Source: Microvirga flocculans ATCC BAA-817 (lineage in GTDB: Bacteria; Pseudomonadota; Alphaproteobacteria; Rhizobiales; Beijerinckiaceae). Taken from it: a stretch of 64,000 bases of DNA. Both the position numbers and the translations under genes were made by a program. The stretch lies in NCBI RefSeq assembly GCF_000518665.1, contig NZ_JAEA01000007.1, positions 1-64,000 on the forward strand, written 5' to 3'. Numbering within the stretch: position 1 is the stretch's first letter; each line of letters begins with the position of its first letter. Under the pieces are notes generated by a model. It was given only the letters and a program-made list of their open reading frames with translations. It did no database searches and was not told where the DNA came from. Of this stretch, positions 1 through 8,260 are shown in pieces.

Positions 1-1
1 C

Positions 2-736
2 TTCTCGATCTCGACCCAGATGAAGTCGGACAACGGTGCGCTCAGCGCCGTGAAGGACTCGATCAAGCAGTCCAAGGCCATGATCGACACCTTCAGCTCC
101 GCCCTCTCCAAGATCCAGACCTACCTCGACAAGATCAAGCAGTCGGCGGTGAGCGGTCAGCAGCCCGGCGCTCAGTATATCGAAATCAGCTCCGAGCTCG
201 CCGCCCATGCCAAGGGCATCGTGAACAGCGCCGATTCGGCCAAGTTCAACGGCGAGAACTGGCTCGTGCAGGACTCCACGGCTACTCCCGCCAAGAACCT
301 CGTCTTCTCCTTCGCCTCGAATGCCGGCGCTGCCGACACGGTGGGCAAGCTCGCGGTCGACATGACCAAGACCGACATCTTCCTCTCGGCCGGCGGTACG
401 GGTGGCAAGCTGGGCGCCCTGATCACCGCCCTCAACACGGGCATCACCGACGCGGCTACCTCGACCGCCTTGCTCAACCTCGCCGATAGTGCCATCGACG
501 TGGTGAAGACGGCGGCTGCGACGCTGGGCGCGACGAAGGCCCTGCTGGAGACCCAGGAAGAGTTCATCGGCGTGCTCTCCGACTCGCTGACGGCGGGCGT
601 GAGCGCCTTCGTCGATGCGGACATGAACGAGGCCTCGACCCGCTTCCAGGCGCTGCAGACCCAGCAGCAGCTCGGCGTGCAGGCCCTCTCCATGGCCAAC
701 CAGAACAGCCAGATGATCCTGAAGCTCTTCCAGTAA
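2..736 (+). CDS. fliC: Flagellin, 5'-truncated by the window edge
   Basis: This is the C-terminal part of a flagellin, the secreted subunit that polymerises into the flagellar filament. The frame is open from base 2, and the residues before the first in-window Met (FSISTQ) continue the coding sequence, so the true start lies outside the window. The N-terminal stretch (SIKQSKAMID, then a heptad-like helix) resembles the flagellin D1 helical region. The last 45 residues (DMNEASTRFQALQTQQQLG, ending MILKLFQ) match the flagellin C-terminal domain that packs with the N-terminal helix. The middle is the variable surface domain. A strong terminator follows. Family assignment is secure; which flagellin paralogue it is cannot be told. 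Confidence 0.95.
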   Translation, partial: FSISTQMKSDNGALSAVKDSIKQSKAMIDTFSSALSKIQTYLDKIKQSAVSGQQPGAQYIEISSELAAHAKGIVNSADSAKFNGENWLVQDSTATPAKNLVFSFASNAGAADTVGKLAVDMTKTDIFLSAGGTGGKLGALITALNTGITDAATSTALLNLADSAIDVVKTAAATLGATKALLETQEEFIGVLSDSLTAGVSAFVDADMNEASTRFQALQTQQQLGVQALSMANQNSQMILKLFQ

Positions 737-760
737 GAGGTTCGGCCAGATCCTGAAGGA

Positions 761-791
761 AGCCTCGCCTCCTACAAGGCGGGGCTTTCTT
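761..791 (+). terminator. Rho-independent terminator of the flagellin gene
   Basis: A 10-bp stem (AGCCTCGCCT at 761-770 pairing with AGGCGGGGCT at 777-786, one G-T wobble) with a 6-base loop is followed by TTCTT. It lies 24 bases after the flagellin stop. Confidence 0.85.
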
Positions 792-811
792 GGTTGGAAC
801 AGGGTGCTGCG

Positions 812-1396
812 ATGGTTCGTCGTGTTTCGCTCATCGTCAGATTCGCCGCGATGGCGGGGGTCGCTCTTGCCGGCTGCGCCGTTTCCATGACGGGCACCCA
901 TGCGGCGGCCGCCTGGTTCGGGGCCTGGGATTATGTGCTGAGGCAGGATGCGGAAGGCGCGCCTCAGGCCGCGCTGGCCCGCCTGCGGGGAGAGGCCGGG
1001 TCCACGCTGTGGCTGAGCTGCTCGCGGCAGGCCATGGAGGATGAAAAGCCCTCCCAGGCCGTGGTGACGGCGGCCGTGGTACAGAAGCAGTTTCTCGGGC
1101 GGAGCGATCCGCGCGGGAGAAGCACCATCTATTGGTTCGACGGCGGAAGTCCCGAGGTCGGGCACTGGATCTATCGCGACCGTTCCGGGCAGATTCCGGA
1201 CCCGCAGGAGGTGAAAGCCTTCATCGACCGCTTGGCCCAGGCGCAGAGCCTCGTCGTGGAACTGTCGAACTATCGTTATGAAACGAAAGCCTTCACGTTC
1301 CGCTTCGACAAGGACGATACCCGCAATCTGGCCGACAGGTTCAGGAAGGATTGTCGGGCTATTCTCGGGCAGGATCTCAGCGGCGCCCAGTCCTGA
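812..1396 (+). CDS. Hypothetical exported protein
   Basis: Not recognised as a named family. The frame opens at a TTG at 794, but the ATG at 812 gives a classical signal peptide: Met-Val-Arg-Arg followed by a hydrophobic run (VSLIVRF, then MAGVALAGCAVS), so I prefer 812. An LAGC lipobox-like sequence occurs about 20 residues in, so it may be a lipoprotein; a second possible cleavage site follows THAAAA. The mature part has two further cysteines (WLSCSRQ and RKDCRAI) that could form a disulfide. It sits between the flagellin terminator and a flagellar-associated DUF1217 gene, so a link to motility is possible but unproven. Confidence 0.7.
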   Translation: MVRRVSLIVRFAAMAGVALAGCAVSMTGTHAAAAWFGAWDYVLRQDAEGAPQAALARLRGEAGSTLWLSCSRQAMEDEKPSQAVVTAAVVQKQFLGRSDPRGRSTIYWFDGGSPEVGHWIYRDRSGQIPDPQEVKAFIDRLAQAQSLVVELSNYRYETKAFTFRFDKDDTRNLADRFRKDCRAILGQDLSGAQS

Positions 1397-1434
1397 GCCG
1401 TCCTCCATCGCACTCGAGCATGGGAAGTTCTTAC

Positions 1435-2220
1435 ATGATCAGCACGTCCGTACGCTACCAGGTGATCACGAACAATCTCGCGCGAAGCAAGGCGCTGATC
1501 GAGAAGGATCCCACGGTCAAGCGCGAGACCGAGTACTATCTCGCGAACATCAAGACCATCAAGACGATCGACGAGTTCATCAAGAACGACCGGATCTTCA
1601 AATATGCCATGAAGGCCTATGGTCTCGAAGACATGATCTTCGGCAAGGGTCTCATGAAGAAACTGCTGCAGGAGGGCGTTGCAAACCCTCTGAGCATGGC
1701 GAACAAGATGACCAATCCTCTCTACAAGGAATTCGCCAGGGCCTTCGACTTCGCCGGCAAAGGCGCCGCAGCGACGGCGGAAGCGAGCGCTTCGACCGGA
1801 GCCGTCGAACGGTATGTCCAGATGACGCTGGAGAAGAAGGAAGGCGAGCAGAACCAGGGCGTTCAGCTTGCCATGTACTTCAAGCGAAAGGCCTCATCCG
1901 TCACCTCGACGATGGGCCTTCTGGCCGACAAGGCTCTTCTCAAATTCGTGCAGACCACCTTCAACATTCCGGAGGCGGCCTCGCGAGCCGATATCGATTT
2001 CCAGGTTCGCAATCTGGAAAAGCATATCGACGTGAAGGATCTTCAGGATCCGAAGAAGGTCGACAAGCTTATCCAGCGCTTCAACGCCATGTGGGATGTC
2101 AACAACGCCGGCACGACGACCGTCGCGCCCGTGCTGTCCCTGTTCGGGCAGTCTTCCGATCAAGGGATCAGCGTCGATCTGATGATGAGCATCGCCAAGC
2201 TGAGACTCGGTGGGAAGTAA
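1435..2220 (+). CDS. DUF1217-family flagellar-associated protein
   Basis: A soluble, helical protein of 261 residues. The opening MISTSVRYQVITNN, followed by a helical pattern with KTIDEFIKNDRIFKYAMKAYGLED, fits the DUF1217 family found in flagellar gene clusters of Rhizobiales. Its precise job is unknown. Start choice: ATG 1435 has GGGAAG about 8 bases upstream and gives the usual family N-terminus; ATG 1420 in the same frame would add five residues. The position next to flagellin supports a motility role. It ends 52 bases before a convergent lipoprotein gene. Confidence 0.8.
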   Translation: MISTSVRYQVITNNLARSKALIEKDPTVKRETEYYLANIKTIKTIDEFIKNDRIFKYAMKAYGLEDMIFGKGLMKKLLQEGVANPLSMANKMTNPLYKEFARAFDFAGKGAAATAEASASTGAVERYVQMTLEKKEGEQNQGVQLAMYFKRKASSVTSTMGLLADKALLKFVQTTFNIPEAASRADIDFQVRNLEKHIDVKDLQDPKKVDKLIQRFNAMWDVNNAGTTTVAPVLSLFGQSSDQGISVDLMMSIAKLRLGGK

Positions 2221-2271
2221 GAGAAGCAAAGCGACCCGCTCCGGGCAACGGAGCGGCGCACGCGCACGGCG

Positions 2272-2640
2272 TCAGGGGCGCACATCCACGATGATCCGCT
2301 CCGAGACCGGCGTCGCATCCGACGGAGCCCTGACCACGAAGACGCGGCAGGTGGTGGTGAGCGGGCGGATCGGGGTGCGGTGCTTGTCGGATCCGGTGAG
2401 GTAGTTCACCGTGTAGTAGGGAACGCCGCCCACATAGGTGGTCTCTCTGCTTTCGAAGAGATAGCCGACCTGAAACCGGTCGATGCGATAAACCGAGCGG
2501 GGCGGGCCGAAGGCCGCAATGCGGGCAGAGATGGGCTTGCCGATATAGTCCGAGCAGGATGCCGTGACGGTTTCGACAACGGTCGGAGCACATCCGCCGG
2601 TGAGGGCGGCGAGCGCGAGTATCGTCAAAAGTGATCTCAA
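2272..2640 (-). CDS. Small putative lipoprotein
   Basis: A predicted outer-membrane or periplasmic lipoprotein of 122 residues without a recognised family. I choose the TTG at 2640 because a perfect AGGAGG lies 5 bases upstream (complement of 2646-2651). The resulting N-terminus is a textbook lipoprotein signal: a hydrophobic run LLTILALAALTGG ending in Cys17. An upstream ATG at 2670 would place charged residues before the signal peptide and lacks a comparable ribosome site. The mature part is basic and beta-rich (GYLFESRETTYVGG). Confidence 0.75.
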   Translation of the reverse strand: MRSLLTILALAALTGGCAPTVVETVTASCSDYIGKPISARIAAFGPPRSVYRIDRFQVGYLFESRETTYVGGVPYYTVNYLTGSDKHRTPIRPLTTTCRVFVVRAPSDATPVSERIIVDVRP

Positions 2641-2846
2641 GCAATCCTCCTGGGGCGATGCGGAGCGCATCGTTCGAACATGCTGACTTCCGAGTGGATC
2701 ATCATACCGCATCGGCGCGTGAAAAATCAAAGCAAGCTTCTACCTTGCAGGCCTTTTCAGCCGCGTTCGATCAGTCTCGCGCAAGCTTGCAGGGGTAGAA
2801 CGACAGGCAGGTGAGATGCGTGCATGCGCATCGTGAGGAGGGATCG

Positions 2847-2984
2847 ATGTCTGTCGTGCTTGTGCCGGTGATTGCCGCTTCGCTCGTGGGCCTCATCGGG
2901 ACGCCTGCCATCCGCCTGATGATTTCCTCGAAGCGTACGAAGACCTGGGCGAGAACCCAGAACGGCGTGCAGAGCCGCTACTGA
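2847..2984 (+). CDS. Small putative membrane peptide, 45 aa
   Basis: A short frame beginning MSVVLVPVIAASLVGLIGT and ending in a basic tail (SSKRTKTWARTQNG). One hydrophobic segment covers about residues 3-26, suggesting a single-pass inner-membrane peptide with a positive C-terminus. A purine-rich GAGGAGGG sits 4 bases before the ATG. It is isolated between a leftward lipoprotein gene and a rightward peptidase gene. No family is recognised; existence rests on the ribosome site, the hydrophobic-basic layout and the clean stop. Confidence 0.5.
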   Translation: MSVVLVPVIAASLVGLIGTPAIRLMISSKRTKTWARTQNGVQSRY

Positions 2985-3233
2985 TCGCATCCCTGTTCAT
3001 GGATCGACGGCGTAGGATTTCTGCATCGCGCAAGCGATGGCGCGAAGCGTGGTAAACCATCCGTTTCGGCCGTGTTGCCGGAAGTCTACACCTGCGCGCG
3101 TTTTGGCTTTGCCCTCGCGTGCGGACTTGCGCGGAACCCGCACAACTGACAGCCTTTCTCTTCAGGACGGGCGGCACGGATGCGCGGCATGGGCGGGTTT
3201 CAATCTCAGCTTTCGAGGGAACGGCATCCCCAA

Positions 3234-3863
3234 ATGGGAAAAGCCTTCGCCGGGATGGGCCTCTTTCTCGCGTGCCTCTCCGTCGTCGCATTGTCTCTTC
3301 CGGCGCGCGCTTTCTCGGGAACGGAGATGCCGGTCGCAAATGCAACGATCGAACCGGTCGGTCCTGCGGGACCGACGCCGGCATGGATCGCTTTCTGCCG
3401 GGCGTTGCCGCAGGAATGCGCGACGGATGCATCCGAGCCCGCGATGATCGTGCTCGATGCAGAGAGCTGGAACGCTATCGTCGCCGTCAACGCGCATGTA
3501 AACGCTTCGATCCTGTCCGTGACCGATCAGGATCATTGGGGCGTCGCCGATCGTTGGGACTATCCCGATGACGGGATGGGAGATTGCGAGGATATCCAGC
3601 TGCTCAAGCGCCGTCTGCTGACCCAGGCGGGCCTGCCCCGTCGCGCCTTGCGGATGACCGTCGTGATCGACGAGCTGGGAGCGGGCCATGCCGTTCTCAT
3701 GGTGCGAACGGATCGCGGCGATTACATCCTCGACAACAAGCGCAACGACGTTCTGCCCTGGCACGAGACCGGCTATCGTTATGTGAAGCGCGAGGGGGCC
3801 GAAAGCGAGGAATGGGTCTGGCTCGGCAATCAGGCTGCGCCTCTCATGACGGCGACCAAATAG
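3234..3863 (+). CDS. Transglutaminase-like cysteine peptidase (BTLCP/DUF920 family)
   Basis: A periplasmic protein of the bacterial transglutaminase-like cysteine proteinase family; LapG is the best-studied member, though this single gene has no adjacent lapD. I use ATG 3234, which gives a clean signal peptide (MGKAFAGMGLFLACLSVVA, cleavage near PARA). An ATG at 3180 in the same frame would add 18 polar residues. The catalytic triad is visible: Cys in GMGDCEDIQLLKR, His in GAGHAVLMVRT and Asp in GDYILDNKRND. The GDCEDIQLLKRRLL sequence is typical of the family. The substrate is unknown. Confidence 0.85.
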   Translation: MGKAFAGMGLFLACLSVVALSLPARAFSGTEMPVANATIEPVGPAGPTPAWIAFCRALPQECATDASEPAMIVLDAESWNAIVAVNAHVNASILSVTDQDHWGVADRWDYPDDGMGDCEDIQLLKRRLLTQAGLPRRALRMTVVIDELGAGHAVLMVRTDRGDYILDNKRNDVLPWHETGYRYVKREGAESEEWVWLGNQAAPLMTATK

Positions 3864-3910
3864 CGGCCATCCCGGCTTCGATCATGACTCAGGGTTCGAA
3901 AGGCGATGCG

Positions 3911-4516
3911 CTAGAGCGAAGCCCTGGCCGTCTTGATCTGCGTGATCATCGTCTCGGAGGTGAGGACCACCCAGCCATTTTCCGAGCGCTCGATGGAGAT
4001 GACCTGTCCAATGCTCGGGAGAGTCATGCCCGGCGTGACCCACCACAATCCTTCCGGGCCTTCGATGAGCGCGGATTCGGTCGTGGCGCGGTGAATGACA
4101 TAGCGCTGGAACAGGGAGCCGCGATCGGCGTTGCCTGCGGCCGCTGTCCCCTCGCGTCCTCGTGGAAGATCCGTATCCTCCGCCGCTTTTGCCAGTGAGC
4201 CCGTTGTCGTCGGCTGCAGGTCGGCCTGGCGCGCCTGGCTTACGGCGGGACCTCGGCTGAGAAGCATTCCGCCGCCGCCGATGCTCTGCGTGGCGCCTTC
4301 GCTCAGATACACGGCATAGACCGGAAGACCGATGGCGGAGAGCGTGAGCGCGAGGCCGAGGAACATCACGATGCGGTCGCCCGTCGCCTCGCGGGCCCGG
4401 ATGTGTTCCTCCAGGCGCTGCACCTTCCGCTGCCGGCTATCGAGGAACGCATCGTCGCGCCTGGCGCTCGCTGCGCGGGCCACCTGCTCCAAAACCTTGT
4501 CGAACCGAATGCCCAT
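3911..4516 (-). CDS. Hypothetical single-pass membrane protein
   Basis: 201 residues, family not recognised. The N-terminus is cytoplasmic and charged (MGIRFDKVLEQVARAASARR). A hydrophobic segment at about residues 51-71 (IVMFLGLALTLSAIGLPVYAV) would anchor the protein. It is followed by a Gly/Pro/Ser-rich linker and a compact C-terminal domain (WWVTPGMTLPSIGQVISIE) with the feel of a type II secretion GspC/PilP-like beta domain; that resemblance is weak. ATG 4516 is preferred over an in-frame TTG at 4546. It is divergent from the chemotaxis receptor gene. Confidence 0.65.
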   Translation of the reverse strand: MGIRFDKVLEQVARAASARRDDAFLDSRQRKVQRLEEHIRAREATGDRIVMFLGLALTLSAIGLPVYAVYLSEGATQSIGGGGMLLSRGPAVSQARQADLQPTTTGSLAKAAEDTDLPRGREGTAAAGNADRGSLFQRYVIHRATTESALIEGPEGLWWVTPGMTLPSIGQVISIERSENGWVVLTSETMITQIKTARASL

Positions 4517-4700
4517 GGAAACCGCCACGTAGAGAATCGCGCGCAATCATTCCTAGGGGCACATGCTTAACATTCCGTCACTTCGACCGGCGGACCGCTG
4601 TGGGCGGGAGGAGCCCGAGCAAGCTCCGCACAAGGATCGCCGGTATAGGGTGAAATGCCATTCAAGCGACCGCAGCGGGACGCGCTCGCAAGGGGGGATG

Positions 4701-6371
4701 ATGAAGATCGGAACGAAAATATTCGCACTAGTTGCCGCGTTGAGCATCGTCGCCGTGATCACGGCGGGCGTCGGCATCGTGACATTGCAGACATACCATC
4801 AGGCCGTCGACGACGTGCAGCAGGCGGCCACGCGAGCGCTTTACGGGGAGCGCCTCAACCGGCTCGTGACGAACGTCGTGATGGAGGCCCGTGGCATCTA
4901 TGCCTCGAAGAACACGGAGGAGGCGCGCAAGTTCGGCAATGGGCTCACCGCGAGCCTGAAGGAGATCGACGAGCTTCTGAAGGCCTGGGATCCGATCGTG
5001 CCGCCTTCCAACCGCGCGCTGTTCGATGCCGTGGTCAAGGATGCCGCGCAGTTCAAGGTCTTCCGGTCCGAAACCGTTCGCCTCGGCTCCGAGGTTTCGC
5101 CCGAGGCCGCCAATGCGCAGGGCAACAACGAGGCCAACCGCGCCAACAGGAAAGCCTTTCAGACCAGCATTGACGCTCTCACCCAGCGGGGCAGCGAGGA
5201 AATCGTCGCGGTGCAGGCCCGTGTCGTCGCATTGTATGGCGAGCGCCTGACGCTGCTCATCGCGATAGCCCTGGGCGGCACCATCCTCGCGCTGCTCATC
5301 GGCTGGCTCGTGGGGAACCGGCAGATCGCGCGTCCGCTGAAGGCAGTAACGGAGGCGATCCAGAAACTCGCCGCGGGCGACTACAACCTTCCCAAGGCCA
5401 AGGTCGGCAAGGACGAGATCGGCGATATCTGGAAGGCGACGCAGGTTTTCGCCGTCGCCATGCAGGAGGCCGAAGAGCTCCGGCATAACCAGGCGGAGGT
5501 CGAGCGCAAGGCCGGCGAACGCCGCCGCGCCGAGATGATGGCGCTCGCCCAGAGCTTCGAAGGCAGCGTAGGCGGCCTCGTGCAGCATCTCTCCAGCGCC
5601 GCCCAGCAGATGGAGGCGACGGCCCGCTCGATGGCCGTGACGGCGCAGCAGACCAACGTGCAATCGAACTCGGTGGCTGCTGCGGCCGAGGAAACCTCCC
5701 ACAACGTCCAGGCCGTCGCTGCTGCAGCCGAGGAGCTCGCCGCATCCTCCAACGAGATCGGCGCCCAGGTCTCCCAGACCTCGGCGGCCGCCGCCCGGGC
5801 CGTCGAGAATGCGCGCCGAACAAACGGGCTCGTGGAGAACCTGGCCGACGGCGCGCAGAAGATCGGCGAGGTCATCGCGCTCATCAACTCCATCGCCAGC
5901 CAGACCAACCTCCTCGCGCTCAACGCCACCATCGAGGCGGCACGCGCGGGCGAGGCCGGAAAGGGCTTTGCCGTGGTGGCGGCCGAGGTGAAGGAACTCG
6001 CGAACCAGACGTCACGGGCGACGGAGGACATCAGCTCCCACATCGACCAGATCCAGCAATCGACGAAGAGCGCCGTCGAGGCCATCCGCGAGATCGGCCT
6101 CACCATCGAGGAGGTGCACCAGATCGCCACGAGCGTTGCCGCGGCGGTCGAGGAGCAGCAGGCGGCGACCCAGGAGATCGCGCGCAATGTCAGCGAGGCT
6201 GCCCGCGGCACGCAGGATGTGAGCGAAAGCATCGTGCAGGTTCAGGGCGCTGCGACCCATGCGGGTTCGGCCGCGTCCCAGGTCCTCGCGGCGGCCGGGG
6301 AACTCGCGGCCAATTCGACGACCCTGAGCCGCGAGGTCGAGAACTTCCTGCAGGAAGTGCGCGCAGCATGA
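4701..6371 (+). CDS. Methyl-accepting chemotaxis protein
   Basis: A transmembrane chemoreceptor that signals to CheA/CheW. Visible order: TM1 (about residues 5-27, [19 protein letters not shown]), a periplasmic four-helix-like sensor (about 28-175), TM2 ([20 protein letters not shown]), a HAMP domain, then a long coiled-coil signalling domain. The hairpin tip carries the conserved [20 protein letters not shown] and [19 protein letters not shown] sequences, and Ala/Gln/Glu-rich methylation helices flank it. Two ATGs (4698, 4701) follow an AAGGGGGG ribosome site; 4701 has better spacing. The ligand is unknown. It is monocistronic: a terminator follows. Confidence 0.95.
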   Translation: MKIGTKIFALVAALSIVAVITAGVGIVTLQTYHQAVDDVQQAATRALYGERLNRLVTNVVMEARGIYASKNTEEARKFGNGLTASLKEIDELLKAWDPIVPPSNRALFDAVVKDAAQFKVFRSETVRLGSEVSPEAANAQGNNEANRANRKAFQTSIDALTQRGSEEIVAVQARVVALYGERLTLLIAIALGGTILALLIGWLVGNRQIARPLKAVTEAIQKLAAGDYNLPKAKVGKDEIGDIWKATQVFAVAMQEAEELRHNQAEVERKAGERRRAEMMALAQSFEGSVGGLVQHLSSAAQQMEATARSMAVTAQQTNVQSNSVAAAAEETSHNVQAVAAAAEELAASSNEIGAQVSQTSAAAARAVENARRTNGLVENLADGAQKIGEVIALINSIASQTNLLALNATIEAARAGEAGKGFAVVAAEVKELANQTSRATEDISSHIDQIQQSTKSAVEAIREIGLTIEEVHQIATSVAAAVEEQQAATQEIARNVSEAARGTQDVSESIVQVQGAATHAGSAASQVLAAAGELAANSTTLSREVENFLQEVRAA

Positions 6372-6419
6372 CGTGACGGGGGCGGACACTCCGCCTCCGC
6401 GCAGGCTTAAGCGTTTGAG

Positions 6420-6450
6420 AAGGCGCAGCGCTCCGGTGCTGCGCCTTTCA
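6420..6450 (+). terminator. Terminator after the chemoreceptor gene
   Basis: A perfect 10-bp stem AAGGCGCAGC (6420-6429) / GCTGCGCCTT (6438-6447) with an 8-base loop ends in a short T run. It is 48 bases after the stop codon. Confidence 0.75.
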
Positions 6451-6489
6451 CATGAACGGCAAAGGCTCGTGCCGAGCGAAGCCGGAACC

Positions 6490-6517
6490 TTGCCGTGGGC
6501 AGCGGCTCCGGTATATA
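6490..6517 (+). promoter_or_regulatory. Candidate sigma-70 promoter ahead of the ABC-F gene
   Basis: TTGCCG (6490-6495) and TATATA (6512-6517) are separated by 16 bases, giving an expected start near 6524. The start would lie directly in front of the hairpin at 6530-6555. Confidence 0.45.
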
Positions 6518-6529
6518 GCTGTCGTTCGA

Positions 6530-6555
6530 GGCCCGGTTTGCCGGGCCGTTTTTTT
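6530..6555 (+). terminator. Hairpin plus T7 run in the ABC-F leader (possible attenuator)
   Basis: GGCCCGG (6530-6536) pairs with CCGGGCC (6541-6547) around a TTTG loop and is followed by G and seven T residues: an intrinsic terminator by shape. It lies upstream of the ABC-F start at 6631 and downstream of another terminator, so it is not needed to end the chemoreceptor transcript. It may terminate a tiny transcript or act as an attenuator. Confidence 0.6.
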
Positions 6556-6630
6556 CGACAGGATGCACCAGCATGGATTTCAACCCGACCGCAACGCCGC
6601 TTCGCCTTGCCACGGGGACAATCCATCATC

Positions 6631-8223
6631 ATGCCTGTTTCGATCTCCTTCTCCCGTCTTTCATGGGCCACGCCTGACGGCCGCTTCCTTCTCAGGGATC
6701 TCACTCTCAGTATCGGCCCGGAGCGGACGGGTCTCGTCGGCCGGAACGGCATCGGTAAAACGACGCTCCTCAAGCTGATCGCCGGAGAGCTGAGCCCCCA
6801 TTCGGGCAGCATCGCCGTGACCGGCAGCGTCGGCATCCTGCATCAAACCGTTCAGGCCGATCCTGCCGAAACCATCGCGTCCCTGTTCGGCGTGACCGAT
6901 GCGCTCCGCCTTCTGCGCCGTGCCGAGAACGGCCAAGCCTCGGCAGAGGAGCTGGCGAATGCGAACTGGACGCTGGAGGCGCGCATGGCCTCCGTCCTCG
7001 ACGATGCCGGTCTCGAAGCCGGGCCGGATACGCCTCTTGCAACATTGTCGGGCGGGCAGAGCACGCGGGCGCGTCTAGCCGCTCTCGTCTTCGCGCGTCC
7101 CGACTTCCTGCTCCTCGACGAGCCGACCAACAATCTCGACCGGGAGGGGCGCGAGGCGGTGATCGCGCTTCTCGCCGGCTGGCGCGGCGGCGCCCTTGTC
7201 GTCAGCCACGACCGCGAACTGCTCGAGACCATGGATGCCATCGTCGAGCTCACCTCGCTCGGCGCCACCCGCTATGGCGGCAACTGGAGCCGGTACCGCG
7301 AGCGCAAGGCCCTGGAGCTGGCGGCGGCCCGGCACGATCTGGCGGATGCGGAAAGGCGCGTGGCCGAGATCGACCGGAAGACGCAGGAGCTCGTGGAGCG
7401 CAAGGCGCGCAAGGATCGGGCCGGTCGCAGGAGAAGAGCCAAGGGCGACATGCCGCGCATCCTCATGGGCATGAAGAAGGATCGAAGCGAGGACACCGGC
7501 GGGGACAATGCACGACTCGCCGAGCGTCGGCGCGCGCAAGCCCTCGAAGCGGCGGCCTCGGCCCGTCAACGCATCGAAATCCTGCAGCCGTTCTCCGTCG
7601 CTCTTGCGCCGACGCATCTGCCTGCGGGCAAGCTCGTTCTCGCTGTCGATGGGGTGAGCGCCGGATATGAGCCCGAGCAGCCGATCCTGCGCGATTTCTC
7701 CCTGTCGATCGGCGGACCGGAACGCGTCGCCATCGTGGGGCCTAATGGGTCGGGCAAGTCGACGCTGCTCGCGCTCGTCACGGGAGAACTTCGTCCCTGG
7801 CGCGGAAGCGTGCGCGTCATGACCCGTTTCGCATTCTTCGATCAGCGCGTGAGCCTGCTCGATCCCTCGCTCTCGATTCGCGACAACTTCCGACGCCTCA
7901 ATCCGGGAGCGGACGAGAACGCCTGCCGCGCGGCGCTCGCCCGATTCATGTTCAGGGCCGATGCGGCGCTGCAGCCCGTTGCGAGCTTAAGCGGCGGGCA
8001 ATTGCTGCGCGCGGGCCTGGCCTGCGTGCTGGGAGGCGTCGCGCTTCCCTCATTGCTCATCCTCGACGAGCCCACGAACCATCTCGATATCGATTCCATC
8101 GAAGCCGTCGAGGCCGGTTTGCGGGCCTATGACGGCGCGCTGCTGATCGTCAGCCACGACGAGGCCTTTCTGGACGCAATCGGCATCTCGCGCAGGGTGG
8201 ATTTCGGCGAGGCACGACCCTGA
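6631..8223 (+). CDS. ABC-F family ATP-binding protein
   Basis: A soluble twin-ATPase protein of the ABC-F family, which act on ribosomes in translation or antibiotic protection rather than in transport. First ATPase: Walker A GRNGIGKTT (about residues 37-45), signature LSGGQSTRARLA, Walker B LLLDEPTNNLD. Second ATPase: Walker A GPNGSGKST (near 369), signature LSGGQLLRAGLA, Walker [13 protein letters not shown]. The linker between them is highly charged and helical (RKARKDRAGRRRRAKG), as expected for the interdomain ribosome-contacting arm. No membrane segments are present. ATG 6631 is chosen because the domain begins right after it; the frame is open far upstream. Whether it is a resistance or housekeeping type cannot be decided. 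Confidence 0.92.
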   Translation: MPVSISFSRLSWATPDGRFLLRDLTLSIGPERTGLVGRNGIGKTTLLKLIAGELSPHSGSIAVTGSVGILHQTVQADPAETIASLFGVTDALRLLRRAENGQASAEELANANWTLEARMASVLDDAGLEAGPDTPLATLSGGQSTRARLAALVFARPDFLLLDEPTNNLDREGREAVIALLAGWRGGALVVSHDRELLETMDAIVELTSLGATRYGGNWSRYRERKALELAAARHDLADAERRVAEIDRKTQELVERKARKDRAGRRRRAKGDMPRILMGMKKDRSEDTGGDNARLAERRRAQALEAAASARQRIEILQPFSVALAPTHLPAGKLVLAVDGVSAGYEPEQPILRDFSLSIGGPERVAIVGPNGSGKSTLLALVTGELRPWRGSVRVMTRFAFFDQRVSLLDPSLSIRDNFRRLNPGADENACRAALARFMFRADAALQPVASLSGGQLLRAGLACVLGGVALPSLLILDEPTNHLDIDSIEAVEAGLRAYDGALLIVSHDEAFLDAIGISRRVDFGEARP

Positions 8224-8260
8224 CCCTTCCGGCTCACTGGGAGCTGATTTCTTCGATGCG

